A stretch of 64,000 nucleotides of DNA from the NCBI GenBank assembly GCA_964387985.1, contig CAYLZG010000004.1, forward strand, positions 1 to 64,000. Reading direction: 5' to 3'. Positions 17,212 to 25,747 of this stretch are shown piece by piece; position 1 is the stretch's first letter, and each line of letters starts with the position of its first letter. The position numbers and the translations under genes are program-made. The notes under the pieces are model-generated. The model saw only the letters and a program-made list of their open reading frames with translations. It searched no databases and was not told the DNA's origin. Origin of the DNA: JALOOB01 sp964387985 (lineage in GTDB: Bacteria > Chloroflexota > Anaerolineae > CG2-30-64-16).

Positions 17212-17961
17212 TCAGCTGGTCTCGCCCCTGGACCGCAGAATGGAATGGAAAACGAAGCGATCGCCCCGGTAGCTGGAAAGAACCCACTCCACCGGAGTGC
17301 CGTCCACAGTCCTCGACAGCCGCTGCATCTTCAACACTGCAGACGGCGATGCCAGCACCAGCAGCTCGAGCTCGCGCGGGTCCGCCAGCACTGCCTCGAT
17401 GCTCTGTTCAGCACTGGTCAAAACAAGCTCGTAATCGCTGGCCAGCACCTCATATAGCGATTCTACAGAGAAGTCATGAGAGAAGATGCCGGGCACACGG
17501 GCCGCAGGCAGATAGGCGGACTCAACCGCGAGGGGGATGCCATCGGAAAACCGCACACGGACGAGCAGCGCTACGGGCGCGCCCAAGGCCAACCCCAACG
17601 CCGCGGCAACGTCCACTCCGGCCGGCAGAGTGCGGGCCTCCAAGACACGGCTGGACGGTCTGCCACCGCGCCCGCGCACATCCTCGCTGAAGCCGCTCAG
17701 CGACTGTGACTGCTGGTCGATCTTGGGCTCGGCCACAAAGGTGCCCTTGCCGACGCGCGCATATGCCGCGCCATGCCACACCATCGCCTGGAGAGCCTGG
17801 CGCGCGGTCATACGGCTCACATGAAATGTCTCGGACAGCTCGCGTTCGGAGGGCAGGCGCTGGTGTGCCTGCAACTGGCCGGCCTGGATCTGGGCCGTCA
17901 GTGCATTCTTGATCTGAAGATAGAGCGGGTCGGAGGTTTCGCGCTGCAGTTGCATAGGCAC
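17212..17961 (-). CDS. GntR/HutC-type regulator with UTRA domain (DasR/NagR-like)
   Basis: A 249-residue repressor. Residues 10-75 form the winged helix: PLYLQIKNALTAQIQAGQL, LPSERELSETFHVSRMTARQAL and a GKGTFVAEP wing. Residues 90-245 form the UTRA effector domain. Family members bind TGGTNTANACCA-type operators and respond to amino-sugar phosphates such as GlcN-6-P or GlcNAc-6-P. A fitting operator lies just upstream, on its own promoter, and the downstream operon makes GlcNAc-6-phosphate through MurQ, so an autoregulated, product-induced circuit is likely. ATG 17955 is an alternative start. Confidence 0.9.
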   Translation of the reverse strand: MPMQLQRETSDPLYLQIKNALTAQIQAGQLQAHQRLPSERELSETFHVSRMTARQALQAMVWHGAAYARVGKGTFVAEPKIDQQSQSLSGFSEDVRGRGGRPSSRVLEARTLPAGVDVAAALGLALGAPVALLVRVRFSDGIPLAVESAYLPAARVPGIFSHDFSVESLYEVLASDYELVLTSAEQSIEAVLADPRELELLVLASPSAVLKMQRLSRTVDGTPVEWVLSSYRGDRFVFHSILRSRGETS

Positions 17962-17973
17962 CTGTGCATGTCA

Positions 17974-17989
17974 ACTGGTCTATACCACC
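17974..17989. promoter_or_regulatory. DasR/NagR-type operator
   Basis: ACTGGTCTATACCACC contains the 12-bp palindrome TGGTCTATACCA (17976-17987), very close to the dre-type sites of DasR and YvoA/NagR (ACTGGTCTAGACCACT). It begins 9 nt downstream of the -10 box of gntR, covering the expected transcription start, a classic repressing position. I found no second copy in the window. Confidence 0.82.
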
Positions 17990-17995
17990 GTGTCC

Positions 17996-18024
17996 AGTCT
18001 AGCACTTTCGGGGGCCATTGTCAA
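17996..18024 (-). promoter_or_regulatory. promoter of gntR and the amino-sugar operon
   Basis: On the minus strand TTGACA (18024-18019), a 17-nt spacer and TAGACT (18001-17996) precede the operator and the gntR start codon. No comparable promoter was seen between gntR and the kinase gene 11 kb downstream, apart from small intergenic gaps, so this promoter may drive the whole run. Confidence 0.8.
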
Positions 18025-18090
18025 TAGTTTTTTGAGGTAAGGCTCCGCACGATGCGGCACCATGCGGAGCGGGCGCTCGCAGAAACGAAC

Positions 18091-19170
18091 TCAGATCGGG
18101 GCAGAAGAGTTGAACGACCGGCCGTCGGCTTTCTCGCGCCACAGCTCTAGCATCTGGCGCCGCGACGCGGTGCCGGTCGTTCCCAGCTGGCGCGCCGTGA
18201 CCCCGGCCGCCAGGCATCCCACCTCGGCCGCCTCGGCGACCGTCGCACCCGCGCACAGTGCGGCCGTGATCCCCGCCATCGCCGCATCCTCGGCTCCGAC
18301 GATATCGATCGGCCCCCGCGCCGGGCTGGCCGGCACCAGGGTCGGCCCCTCCGCATGAAACACCAGGATCCCCCGGCTGCCCAACGTCAGAAACACGGGC
18401 TGCCCGTTCTTGCGATAGAGCTGGCTGCCGGCTGACTCGATCAGCTCGCGATCCAGCTCCCAATCAGGATCTGGGTCGCCGCGCCACCGTGCGCCCGGCG
18501 CCACCGCCCTAACCGCCTCGCGCGCGTTCGGTTTAATCAGCACATCGGGAAAAAGCCCGATGCGCGCGCGGGAATCAGCGACGAACGCGACCTCGCTGTA
18601 GGTCTGGGCCAGGATGCCCAACTCGTCCCGCACCCGCTCGGTGATGACCCCGCAGTCTTCCTCCGGCACCTGATCCGCGATGATCACGCCGTGAACGCGC
18701 GGCAGCAGCCCGCGCAGGACGCGGATGACCTGGTCCCCAGCTTCGCGCGGCAGCGGTCCCCGGTTCTTGATATCCAGCCGGTTCAGCTCGCGCAGGGCAC
18801 CCCCGCGCAAGCGCAGCATCGGCTTTGTGCAGGTAGGCGTAAAGCGGTCGGCGCGGATCACCAAGCCATCCACATTTACACCTGTCGCATCCAGCCCGCG
18901 AAGCAGATCGAAGCCCTCGCCATCGTCGCCCACCACACCGACCGCGATCACCTCAACGCCCATCGCGCGAAGGTTGTTCGTCACCGTGCCGGCCGCACCC
19001 GGGCTGGTCAGCACCTCGACCACCTGGTACGCGTCGAGCCCGGTCTCCAACGATGGCTCGGCCAGCGCCTGGTCGATGATGAGGCGTCTCTCCAGGAAGA
19101 AATCGCCGACGACAAGGATTCGCTTCTGCGTACCCTGCGCCAGGATCAGGTCGAGTCGATCCAGGTTCAT
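18091..19170 (-). CDS. PfkB-family carbohydrate kinase
   Basis: A 359-residue ribokinase-fold kinase. The N-terminal ILVVGDFFLERRLIID and GAAGTVTNNLRAMGVEVIAVGVVGDDGEG match the PfkB/HldE layout. The C-terminal signature reads DIVGAEDAAMAGITAALCAGAT where most relatives have DTxGAGDxF; the catalytic Asp remains but the anion-hole Gly is replaced by Glu. Starts 1 nt after the araB stop, so it is co-translated with ribulokinase. The partner suggests a pentose or heptose substrate, but none can be named. Confidence 0.8.
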   Translation of the reverse strand: MNLDRLDLILAQGTQKRILVVGDFFLERRLIIDQALAEPSLETGLDAYQVVEVLTSPGAAGTVTNNLRAMGVEVIAVGVVGDDGEGFDLLRGLDATGVNVDGLVIRADRFTPTCTKPMLRLRGGALRELNRLDIKNRGPLPREAGDQVIRVLRGLLPRVHGVIIADQVPEEDCGVITERVRDELGILAQTYSEVAFVADSRARIGLFPDVLIKPNAREAVRAVAPGARWRGDPDPDWELDRELIESAGSQLYRKNGQPVFLTLGSRGILVFHAEGPTLVPASPARGPIDIVGAEDAAMAGITAALCAGATVAEAAEVGCLAAGVTARQLGTTGTASRRQMLELWREKADGRSFNSSAPI

Positions 19171-19171
19171 A

Positions 19172-20848
19172 TTATGCGCGGACCTCTGCCTTCAACGCCT
19201 TCAGCCGCTTCATCACATCGTTCGCTCCCCGGCCGTAGTAATCATGCAGCAGCATATACTCAGCGAAGAGGCGGTCGTACACGACCTTTGCCGCAGGGTC
19301 CGGCGTGTATGCCTCATCGCGCAGGGATGCCATCGCACGGGTCGCATCGAAGATGGTGTCGTAGCCACCGGCCGCCTTGCCTGCCGCAACCGCGCCGTGC
19401 ATTGCCGAGCCGAGTGCTCCACCCTGGTGCGTTCCCGCCACCTTGATGGGCCGGCCCGTCACATCCGCGTAGATCTGCATCAACAGTCGGTTCCGGTCCG
19501 GCAGGCCGCCGGTCGCCACGATCTCGTGCACCGGCACGTCGTTGTCCTGGAACGCCTCAATGATCACCCGGGTGCCGTAAGCGGTCGCCTCAATCAACGC
19601 GCGATAGATCTCCTCGGGCTTGGTCAGTAGCGTCATGCCCAACATCATGCCCGTCAGGTCCACGTCCACCAGCACGCTGCGGTTGCCGTTCCACCAGTCC
19701 AGCGCCAGGAGGCCGCTCTCGCCCGGCTTGAGCTGAGCCGCGCGTTCTTCCAGCAGCTCGTGAACGCTAACGCCGCGGGCTTCTGCCTCGCGCTCGTAAG
19801 TTGCGGGCACGCAGTTCTCCGTGAACCAGGCGAAATGGTCGCCCACGCATGACTGCCCCGCCTCATAGCCGTAGAAGCCCGGAATGATGCCATCCTGCAC
19901 GTAGCCGCACATGCCCGGCACAATGCGCTCCTCGGTCCCCAATACCATGTGGCAGTTGGACGTGCCCATGATGATGACCATGCGCCCGGCCTCGTTGACC
20001 GAAGCCGCGGGCACGGCCACATGCGCATCGACGTTGGCCACCGCAACCGCGATGCCGGGACGCAAACCGGTCCATTGGGCAGCCTGCTCGGTCAGCCCGC
20101 CGGCCTTCTGGCCCAGCTCCGCGATCTCACGCGAGAGCTTCTCGTCGACGAAGTTCTCCAGGCGGGGGTCCAGCACCTTGAAGAAAGCGGCGGGCGGAAA
20201 CCCGTGCTCCTTGGACCAGATGCCCTTGTACCCAGCGGTCGTCAGATTGCGCGTCTCGCGTCCCGTAAGTTGCCAGACGACCCAATCCGCAGCCTCGATC
20301 AGCCGGTCGGCAGCCGCATAAATCTGGGGATCTTCGTCGAGGATCTGCCATGCCTTGGGCACGAACCACTCTGATGAGATCTTGCCGCCGTAACGGCGGA
20401 GAAAGTCATAACCTTCGCGCGCCGCGATCTCGTTGGGCCTGTTCGCCTGGGGCTGCGCCGCGTGGTGCTTCCACAGCTTGACCCAGGCATGCGGCCGGCT
20501 GCGAAATTCGGGCAGAAAGCAGAGCGGCGTGCCGTCGGTCTTCACCGGCAGCATCGTGCAGGCCGTAAAGTCGATGCCCAGGCCGATCACGTCGTCCGGG
20601 CTGACGCCGCTTTGCGCCAGGACGGCCGGAATGGCCTGCTTGAAGACCTCCAGGTAGTCGTTGGGATCCTGGAGCGCCCAGTCCGGCTCCAGCCGCGCGC
20701 CGCCAGCATCCGCAGGCAGGCGCTCGTCGATCACGCCGTTTGCATAAGGATGGACGTACGTCGCGACCTCGCGGCCATCCTCAACCGCTACGAGGAGCGC
20801 CCGGCCGGATTCGGTGCCGAAGTCGATGCCGATAGTGTATTTGCTCAT
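19172..20848 (-). CDS. araB: ribulokinase
   Basis: FGGY-family kinase, 558 residues, the usual AraB length. It phosphorylates ribulose at O5 in L-arabinose catabolism. Visible: GIDFGTESGRALLV at residues 7-20, IGLGIDFTACTMLPV, the AraB-typical NRPNEIAAREG, YGGKISSEW and GTSNCHMV segments, and the ADP-binding IVATGGLPDRNRLLMQIYADVTGRPI with GGALGSAMHG. Preceded by a GAGG site at about 9 nt. No isomerase (araA) or epimerase (araD) is in the window, so the kinase is separated from its pathway or serves another ketose. Confidence 0.92.
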   Translation of the reverse strand: MSKYTIGIDFGTESGRALLVAVEDGREVATYVHPYANGVIDERLPADAGGARLEPDWALQDPNDYLEVFKQAIPAVLAQSGVSPDDVIGLGIDFTACTMLPVKTDGTPLCFLPEFRSRPHAWVKLWKHHAAQPQANRPNEIAAREGYDFLRRYGGKISSEWFVPKAWQILDEDPQIYAAADRLIEAADWVVWQLTGRETRNLTTAGYKGIWSKEHGFPPAAFFKVLDPRLENFVDEKLSREIAELGQKAGGLTEQAAQWTGLRPGIAVAVANVDAHVAVPAASVNEAGRMVIIMGTSNCHMVLGTEERIVPGMCGYVQDGIIPGFYGYEAGQSCVGDHFAWFTENCVPATYEREAEARGVSVHELLEERAAQLKPGESGLLALDWWNGNRSVLVDVDLTGMMLGMTLLTKPEEIYRALIEATAYGTRVIIEAFQDNDVPVHEIVATGGLPDRNRLLMQIYADVTGRPIKVAGTHQGGALGSAMHGAVAAGKAAGGYDTIFDATRAMASLRDEAYTPDPAAKVVYDRLFAEYMLLHDYYGRGANDVMKRLKALKAEVRA

Positions 20849-20877
20849 GCTTATACCTCGTCGCAGATGATGAAAAC

Positions 20878-21429
20878 CTACCAGACGATCTTCAATCGGG
20901 CGAGCATCGCCTCACGAGCGATCTGCCCATTCCAGACGTCGCGGATGTAGCCCTGCCGGTCGATTATGAATGAAGTGGGCAGGGGTCGCACCTGATAAAC
21001 CTCAGACATGACATGCCCGTCCGTGTCCAACAAAATGGGAAAGCCCAGGTTCCGCTCACGCACGAACGGAACGACCGATTCGGCGTCTTCCTGCAGGTTG
21101 ACACCCAGGACGACCAGCCCCTGCGACTCTCCGTAGGTGCGATAGAGCGCATCAAGATCGGGCATCTCGGCCTCGCAAGGCGGACACCAGGTGGCCCAGA
21201 AGTTGAGCAGGACCACCTTACCGCGCAGGTCAGCCATGCGCACCGAGCCGCCATCCAGGGTTGGGAGCGTGAAGTCCGGCGCGACCGCCTGCGAGGCGCC
21301 GGACATTGCGGGACTCGATTGCTCCGCCACTTGCTGCCACCGGGCCCACACGCGCCACAATCCCAGCGCTGCCGTAAGCACCGTCAAAGCCAACAGAACG
21401 ATGAGAGCGATCGAAGGTTGCTTGGGCAT
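20878..21429 (-). CDS. TlpA/ResA-like membrane-anchored thiol-disulfide oxidoreductase
   Basis: A 183-residue thioredoxin-fold protein. Residues 6-30 are one hydrophobic anchor (IALIVLLALTVLTAALGLW), placing the catalytic domain outside the membrane. The active site is FWATWCPPCEAEMP; PLPTSFIID carries the cis-Pro. AhpC/TSA-type start FTLPTLDGGSVRMADLRGKVVLLNF. Likely role: reducing disulfides for cytochrome c maturation or other exported proteins. The start is ATG 21429; GTG 21462 is an in-frame alternative. Lies 45 nt after the OsmC gene. Confidence 0.88.
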   Translation of the reverse strand: MPKQPSIALIVLLALTVLTAALGLWRVWARWQQVAEQSSPAMSGASQAVAPDFTLPTLDGGSVRMADLRGKVVLLNFWATWCPPCEAEMPDLDALYRTYGESQGLVVLGVNLQEDAESVVPFVRERNLGFPILLDTDGHVMSEVYQVRPLPTSFIIDRQGYIRDVWNGQIAREAMLARLKIVW

Positions 21430-21474
21430 CTCAGAACAGGCAGCTGTAGACTGCCACTCCACAGCCGGAGCCCA

Positions 21475-21906
21475 CTACTCAGCAGCCGGCTGCGCGGCTT
21501 CTACACGGCAGGAGCGCGTCACGGTGGCAACTCCGCGAACCGTCGCGATCGCGCCGCAGTACGTGCTTTCCGACAGTTCGGCCGCGCGTTCCAGAGCCTT
21601 CAGATCCACATCCCCGTACGCTACGTACTCCAGGTGGATGCTTGTGTATTTTTTGGGATGCTCGGGCGAACGCTCGAACGTGGCGAAAATCTTCAAGTCC
21701 TGAACATCCTGGCGCTTCTTCTTCAGGATGCTCATCACGTCCATCGCCGTGCAGCCCATGAGGCCGATCAAGAGCACCTCCATAGGGCGCGCGGCCGAGT
21801 CATGACCGCCGACTTCAGGCGCTGCATCCATGACAACTTCGTGCCCCGAAGCGCCCTTGCCCACGAACTTCATATCCTGCATCCACGCCAACTGCGCTGT
21901 TCCCAT
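21475..21906 (-). CDS. OsmC/YhfA-family protein
   Basis: A 143-residue OsmC-fold protein. The two conserved cysteines are in LLIGLMGCTAMDVMSIL and SESTYCGAIATV, the peroxidatic and resolving positions in Ohr/OsmC. The DLKIFATFERSPEHPKKYTSI strand pair is YhfA-like. It may reduce organic hydroperoxides. ATG 21906 is used because the AAAGGGG ribosome site overlaps the seven extra codons of the longer frame. Its neighbour is a thioredoxin-like gene. Confidence 0.85.
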   Translation of the reverse strand: MGTAQLAWMQDMKFVGKGASGHEVVMDAAPEVGGHDSAARPMEVLLIGLMGCTAMDVMSILKKKRQDVQDLKIFATFERSPEHPKKYTSIHLEYVAYGDVDLKALERAAELSESTYCGAIATVRGVATVTRSCRVEAAQPAAE

Positions 21907-21954
21907 GATACGACCCCTTTCCTGCAATCTCTTTTCTCAAGATGCTTTGTACTG

Positions 21955-23106
21955 TCAAGTTATCAGCCGCAACGCGGCTTCGACGATTTCGTCCGACGCA
22001 TTCGGCCTGGCCATCGCCTTCGCCTGCTGGCTCATCATCTGGAGCGTCGGGTTGCCGGGTCGCAGTAACTCGCCCACCACCGCCGCAATCCCTTCGATCT
22101 CGTGCTCGTAAAGCCCCGTGCCGTTCTTGACCACCCACGACACGTTGCCGACCTCCTGGCCTGGTATGAAGTCGGTGATCACCACAGGCACACCCAGACA
22201 AGCGGCCTCGGCCAGCATGCCCGGGCCGGCCTTGGTAAGCAGCAGATCCGTCGCAGCCATCCACTCAGCCATGTTTTCCACAAACCCGAGTACTGTCACC
22301 GGGACCGGCCACTTTTGTCTTCGCAGCTGGCGCAATAGCTCCGCGTTGCGGCCTGCGATGATGGCCAGCTGAACATTGCGCTCCCGCTCGGCCAGTTGCC
22401 GGGTGATGGCGTGCGCCATCGGCAGGATGCGCCCAATCCCCGCGCCGCCGCCCGAGATCAGAATCAGGGGCTGCTGGGGAGCGAGGCCGAGCCCGTCCCT
22501 TACGGCGCGCTTGTCGCTCCCCTGCATCCGGCCGAATGCCCGGCGGATGGGCAGGCCAATCAGCTTCAGTCTTGAAGGATCAATGCCACAAGAGAGCCCA
22601 GTCCGGTACGCGGGCTCCGTCGCTACCACACACAGGTCTACATCGGGGCAGAACCAGGCCAGCGGCGCAGTGACCGGATCCGTGACCACTGTCACAAATG
22701 GCACGCGTCGGCCCTGTTCCTGCATCAGCCAGAGCGGCGCCTCGATCTCCAGGGGATGGACGCTGATGAACAGGTCCGTCTCTTGCGGGCGCACGAGGCT
22801 GGCAACATGCTTCTTGAGCAGCGGGTACACGGCCTTTTGCGTGGCCACCACGCGCTCGCGCGACTCGCCGAAACGATACACCAGCCGGTAGAGCCACGGC
22901 GTGTAGTTGACCCATGGTGCGTAGGTCGCGGACCAGGTATTGAGCGGGAAGGGCGCGTCATCGTCGATCAGGCTGACCTGCCTCACCAATGCCTTCTCTT
23001 CCAGCGCCTCGGCCAGGCTGCGCGCAGCAGCCTGATGCCCCCCTCCCACGTTGGCTGTCAGTATGGTCACCCTGGGAAGGGAGGCCGCGCAACTCATGAT
23101 GTGCAT
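21955..23106 (-). CDS. MGDG-synthase/UgtP-like glycosyltransferase (GT28)
   Basis: A 383-residue GT-B fold enzyme. The N-terminal VTILTANVGGGHQAAARSLAEAL is the MGDG-synthase motif; SVHPLEIEAPLWLM and VTDPVTAPLAWFCPDVDLCVV follow. The nucleotide-binding half has LILISGGGAGIGRI and the UDP-sugar loop KAGPGMLAEAACLGVPVVITDFIPGQEVGN. Family members glycosylate diacylglycerol on the cytoplasmic face to make membrane glycolipids. Starts 7 nt after the M20 hydrolase gene. ATG 23097 is an alternative start. Confidence 0.85.
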   Translation of the reverse strand: MHIMSCAASLPRVTILTANVGGGHQAAARSLAEALEEKALVRQVSLIDDDAPFPLNTWSATYAPWVNYTPWLYRLVYRFGESRERVVATQKAVYPLLKKHVASLVRPQETDLFISVHPLEIEAPLWLMQEQGRRVPFVTVVTDPVTAPLAWFCPDVDLCVVATEPAYRTGLSCGIDPSRLKLIGLPIRRAFGRMQGSDKRAVRDGLGLAPQQPLILISGGGAGIGRILPMAHAITRQLAERERNVQLAIIAGRNAELLRQLRRQKWPVPVTVLGFVENMAEWMAATDLLLTKAGPGMLAEAACLGVPVVITDFIPGQEVGNVSWVVKNGTGLYEHEIEGIAAVVGELLRPGNPTLQMMSQQAKAMARPNASDEIVEAALRLIT

Positions 23107-23113
23107 TGCCCGA

Positions 23114-24298
23114 TCACCTCAGCAGTTCAACCGCCAGTTGGGCGTAGCCCTGGGCGGCCAGCGCGACGTCGGCCAGACGAACCTGCTCGTCGGTCGCGTG
23201 AGCCAGGCGCTCATCGCCCGGTCCGAAGCCGATGGTGGGTATGCCAGCCGTGCCCATCGTATACGCGCCGTCCGTCGAAAACGGCCAAATGCCCGTCCTG
23301 GGGCGTGCACCCAGCACCTTTTCGATCGCTCGAACCGCCTTGCGAGCCAATGAGTGGTCCTCGGGCAACAACCACGGGGGGAAATACTTGCGCCCCGATT
23401 GCGCGTACCCCGTATAGGACACCATCTCATATTGGGGCGTGCTCACCTCGGCCCGGATGTGCTCGCGGTTGATAATCCCCTGCAACTCGGCGATCGCGCG
23501 CGCCTCCGTCTCGCCCAGAGTCAGCCTCCGGTCGACGATCATCTCGCACAGATCGGGGATCGAGTTCAAACTGTCCGCGCATGACCTGATCTGCGTCACG
23601 GCGATCGATCCCTGCCCCATCTGCGGGTCGGTGTGCAGTTGCAGCCCCAACAGCTCGATGCCAAAAATCAGGCGCGCCGCAGCCGAGATCGCGTTGACCC
23701 CACCCTGCGGCATCGAGGCGTGACCGGCCTTGCCGTAGGCTGCCACCTTCAGTTCCACGCGACCACGCTGGCCCAGATACACGCCGAGATTGGTGGGCTC
23801 GCCCAATATCACCATGTCCGGCCGTATGTCAGAGGTCTCGATGAGGTGGCGCACCGCGACACCCTCGCATGGCTCTTCCTGCACGACACCTGCGACATAA
23901 AGATCGCCGTTCAGCGATGCTTTCGCCTTCACCAGCAGCTTGATCGCATAGACCATCGCCGCAAGCGCGCCCTTCATGTCGACCGCGCCCCTGCCGTGGA
24001 GGATGCCGTCCTCTGTCCACCCCTCGTACGGATCGTGCGCCCATCCCCCCACGTCGCCCACATCGACGGTGTCCATGTGGCCGTCGAATAGAAGCGTGGG
24101 ACCCGCGCCCCTGCCCGCCAGGTGGCCGATGACATTGCCGGTCCGGTCGGTCCAAACCCGCTGGAAACCGTTCTCACGCATGGCGCCGGCAAGCAACTCG
24201 GCCACCCGATCCTCGTGGCCCGGAAGGCTCGGCGTGCGTATCAGCTCCTGAGCCAGACGCGTCAGTCCGTCGAAATCCACAGCGGAAAGCGATGCCAT
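23114..24298 (-). CDS. YgeY-type M20 metallohydrolase
   Basis: A 394-residue M20 (ArgE/DapE-like) hydrolase. Metal and catalytic motifs: LFDGHMDTVDVGD, LHGRGAVDMKGALAAMV, VVQEEPCEG and VILGEPTNLGVYLGQRGRVEL. The C-terminal segment PFSTDGAYTMGTAGIPTIGFGPGDERLAHATDE matches YgeY, an M20 branch linked in other bacteria to selenium-dependent purine or amino-acid degradation operons. No selenium genes occur here. Substrate unknown; most M20 members hydrolyse N-acyl or N-carbamoyl amino acids. Confidence 0.85.
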   Translation of the reverse strand: MASLSAVDFDGLTRLAQELIRTPSLPGHEDRVAELLAGAMRENGFQRVWTDRTGNVIGHLAGRGAGPTLLFDGHMDTVDVGDVGGWAHDPYEGWTEDGILHGRGAVDMKGALAAMVYAIKLLVKAKASLNGDLYVAGVVQEEPCEGVAVRHLIETSDIRPDMVILGEPTNLGVYLGQRGRVELKVAAYGKAGHASMPQGGVNAISAAARLIFGIELLGLQLHTDPQMGQGSIAVTQIRSCADSLNSIPDLCEMIVDRRLTLGETEARAIAELQGIINREHIRAEVSTPQYEMVSYTGYAQSGRKYFPPWLLPEDHSLARKAVRAIEKVLGARPRTGIWPFSTDGAYTMGTAGIPTIGFGPGDERLAHATDEQVRLADVALAAQGYAQLAVELLR

Positions 24299-24319
24299 GA
24301 CCCTGCCCTCGAAAGCCCC

Positions 24320-25747
24320 TCAGTATGCGCCGTCCCCGAAGATGAACTGCGGAACGGTGCGAAGAATGATACGAAGATCCATCCCGAGTGACCAGTTTTC
24401 GGCATAGTAGATGTCGAGCATGACCATTTCGTCGAAAGTGAGCTCGCTGCGGCCACTAACCTGCCACAGCCCCGTCAGGCCCGGCAGCACTTCCAGCCGC
24501 TTGCGGTGCCAATCCTGGTATTGCGCAACCTCACTGGCCAGGCCGGGTCGAGGCCCAACCATGCTCATGTCTCCGCGCAAGACATTGATGAACTGGGGCA
24601 ACTCATCCAGGCTCGTGCGGCGGATAAAACGCCCAACACGGGTCCGCCGCGGATCATCTTTGATCTTGAAAAGCGGACCGGCTGCCTCATTCTGATCGCG
24701 CAGCAGATCAAGCTTCTGTTCGGCATCGACAGTCATCGACCTGAACTTCAGCACGGTAAACGGCTTGCCGTGGAACCCGAGGCGCTCCTGCCGGAACAGA
24801 ATCGGACCTGGCGAATCGAGCTTGATGGCCAGCGCAATCAGACCCCACAGCGGGGCGATCACTACCAGGGCAGTCCCGGCGATGGCAACATCCACCATGC
24901 GCTTTAGGGTGCGGTTGAAGCCGGTAAGCGCACTCTCCTTGATACTGATCAGCGGTATGCCGTTCACCGCCTCCACATCCACTCCGCCGAGACTGAGCTG
25001 GAACAAGTCAGGCACGACGCGCGCGCGTATGCCAGACTGCTCGGCCTCGGTCACCAACCGGACAACTTTGCGGTGATACTGCCAGGGAAGTGTAATGATC
25101 ACCTGGTCGATATGGTTGGCCTGTATAGCCTGGGGCAAATCATCCAGGGTGCCGAGCGCGCGGATTGGGCCAATGTCCGTGCTGCTCTTGGCAGGGTCAT
25201 CATCCAGGAAGCCCACCACGCGATATCCCAGCTCCGGCTGCGCAATCAGGTTGCGCATAACCGTGCGTCCGACCTCGCCTGCGCCGATGATGACTACGCG
25301 GTCCACGCCCTGTCCTGCCGCGCGCAACCGGGTCAAGGCCAGGCTTCGCACAAGCCTGGCGATCCCCAGCAGGACGATGATAAGAACGCCTGCATAAACA
25401 AAAATGAGGCGGGAGAAGAACAGGCGGCGATAGAAAAACACCAGCACGACCATCAACATGATAGCCGTCGTGGTCGAGTTGATGACGCCGTAGAAGTCAT
25501 CGAAGAAAGGCCGCCCCTTGCGCACATCGTACGCGCCCTCGCGGCGGTTGAGGACCACCAGCAGGACGGTCAGCAGCCCCACCATGGGCAGATAGACAGT
25601 ATAGGGGACGTTATTCGCGGGGTCGACTGAACGAAACAGCTGACGATCGTAGCGGAGCCAATAGGCAATCAGGGAGGCGACGTTGATCAGGAGCACGTCG
25701 ACGGCCAGGGTGAGCCAGGGCAGCCACGACCGGACATCACGTCCCAT
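24320..25747 (-). CDS. polyprenyl-phosphate sugar transferase (WcaJ/WbaP type)
   Basis: Membrane enzyme, 475 residues, that starts exopolysaccharide or glycan repeat units by moving a sugar-1-phosphate onto undecaprenyl phosphate. Four N-terminal membrane segments, then a Rossmann CoA-binding-like domain (VVIIGAGEVGRTVMRNL). The catalytic part has IKLDSPGPILFRQERLGFHGKPF, FIRRTSLDELPQFINVLRGDMSMVGPRP and PGLTGLWQVSGRSELTFDEMVMLD. ATG 25747 follows a GGAGGTG site. It overlaps the preceding glycosyltransferase by 11 nt. Confidence 0.93.
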   Translation of the reverse strand: MGRDVRSWLPWLTLAVDVLLINVASLIAYWLRYDRQLFRSVDPANNVPYTVYLPMVGLLTVLLVVLNRREGAYDVRKGRPFFDDFYGVINSTTTAIMLMVVLVFFYRRLFFSRLIFVYAGVLIIVLLGIARLVRSLALTRLRAAGQGVDRVVIIGAGEVGRTVMRNLIAQPELGYRVVGFLDDDPAKSSTDIGPIRALGTLDDLPQAIQANHIDQVIITLPWQYHRKVVRLVTEAEQSGIRARVVPDLFQLSLGGVDVEAVNGIPLISIKESALTGFNRTLKRMVDVAIAGTALVVIAPLWGLIALAIKLDSPGPILFRQERLGFHGKPFTVLKFRSMTVDAEQKLDLLRDQNEAAGPLFKIKDDPRRTRVGRFIRRTSLDELPQFINVLRGDMSMVGPRPGLASEVAQYQDWHRKRLEVLPGLTGLWQVSGRSELTFDEMVMLDIYYAENWSLGMDLRIILRTVPQFIFGDGAY

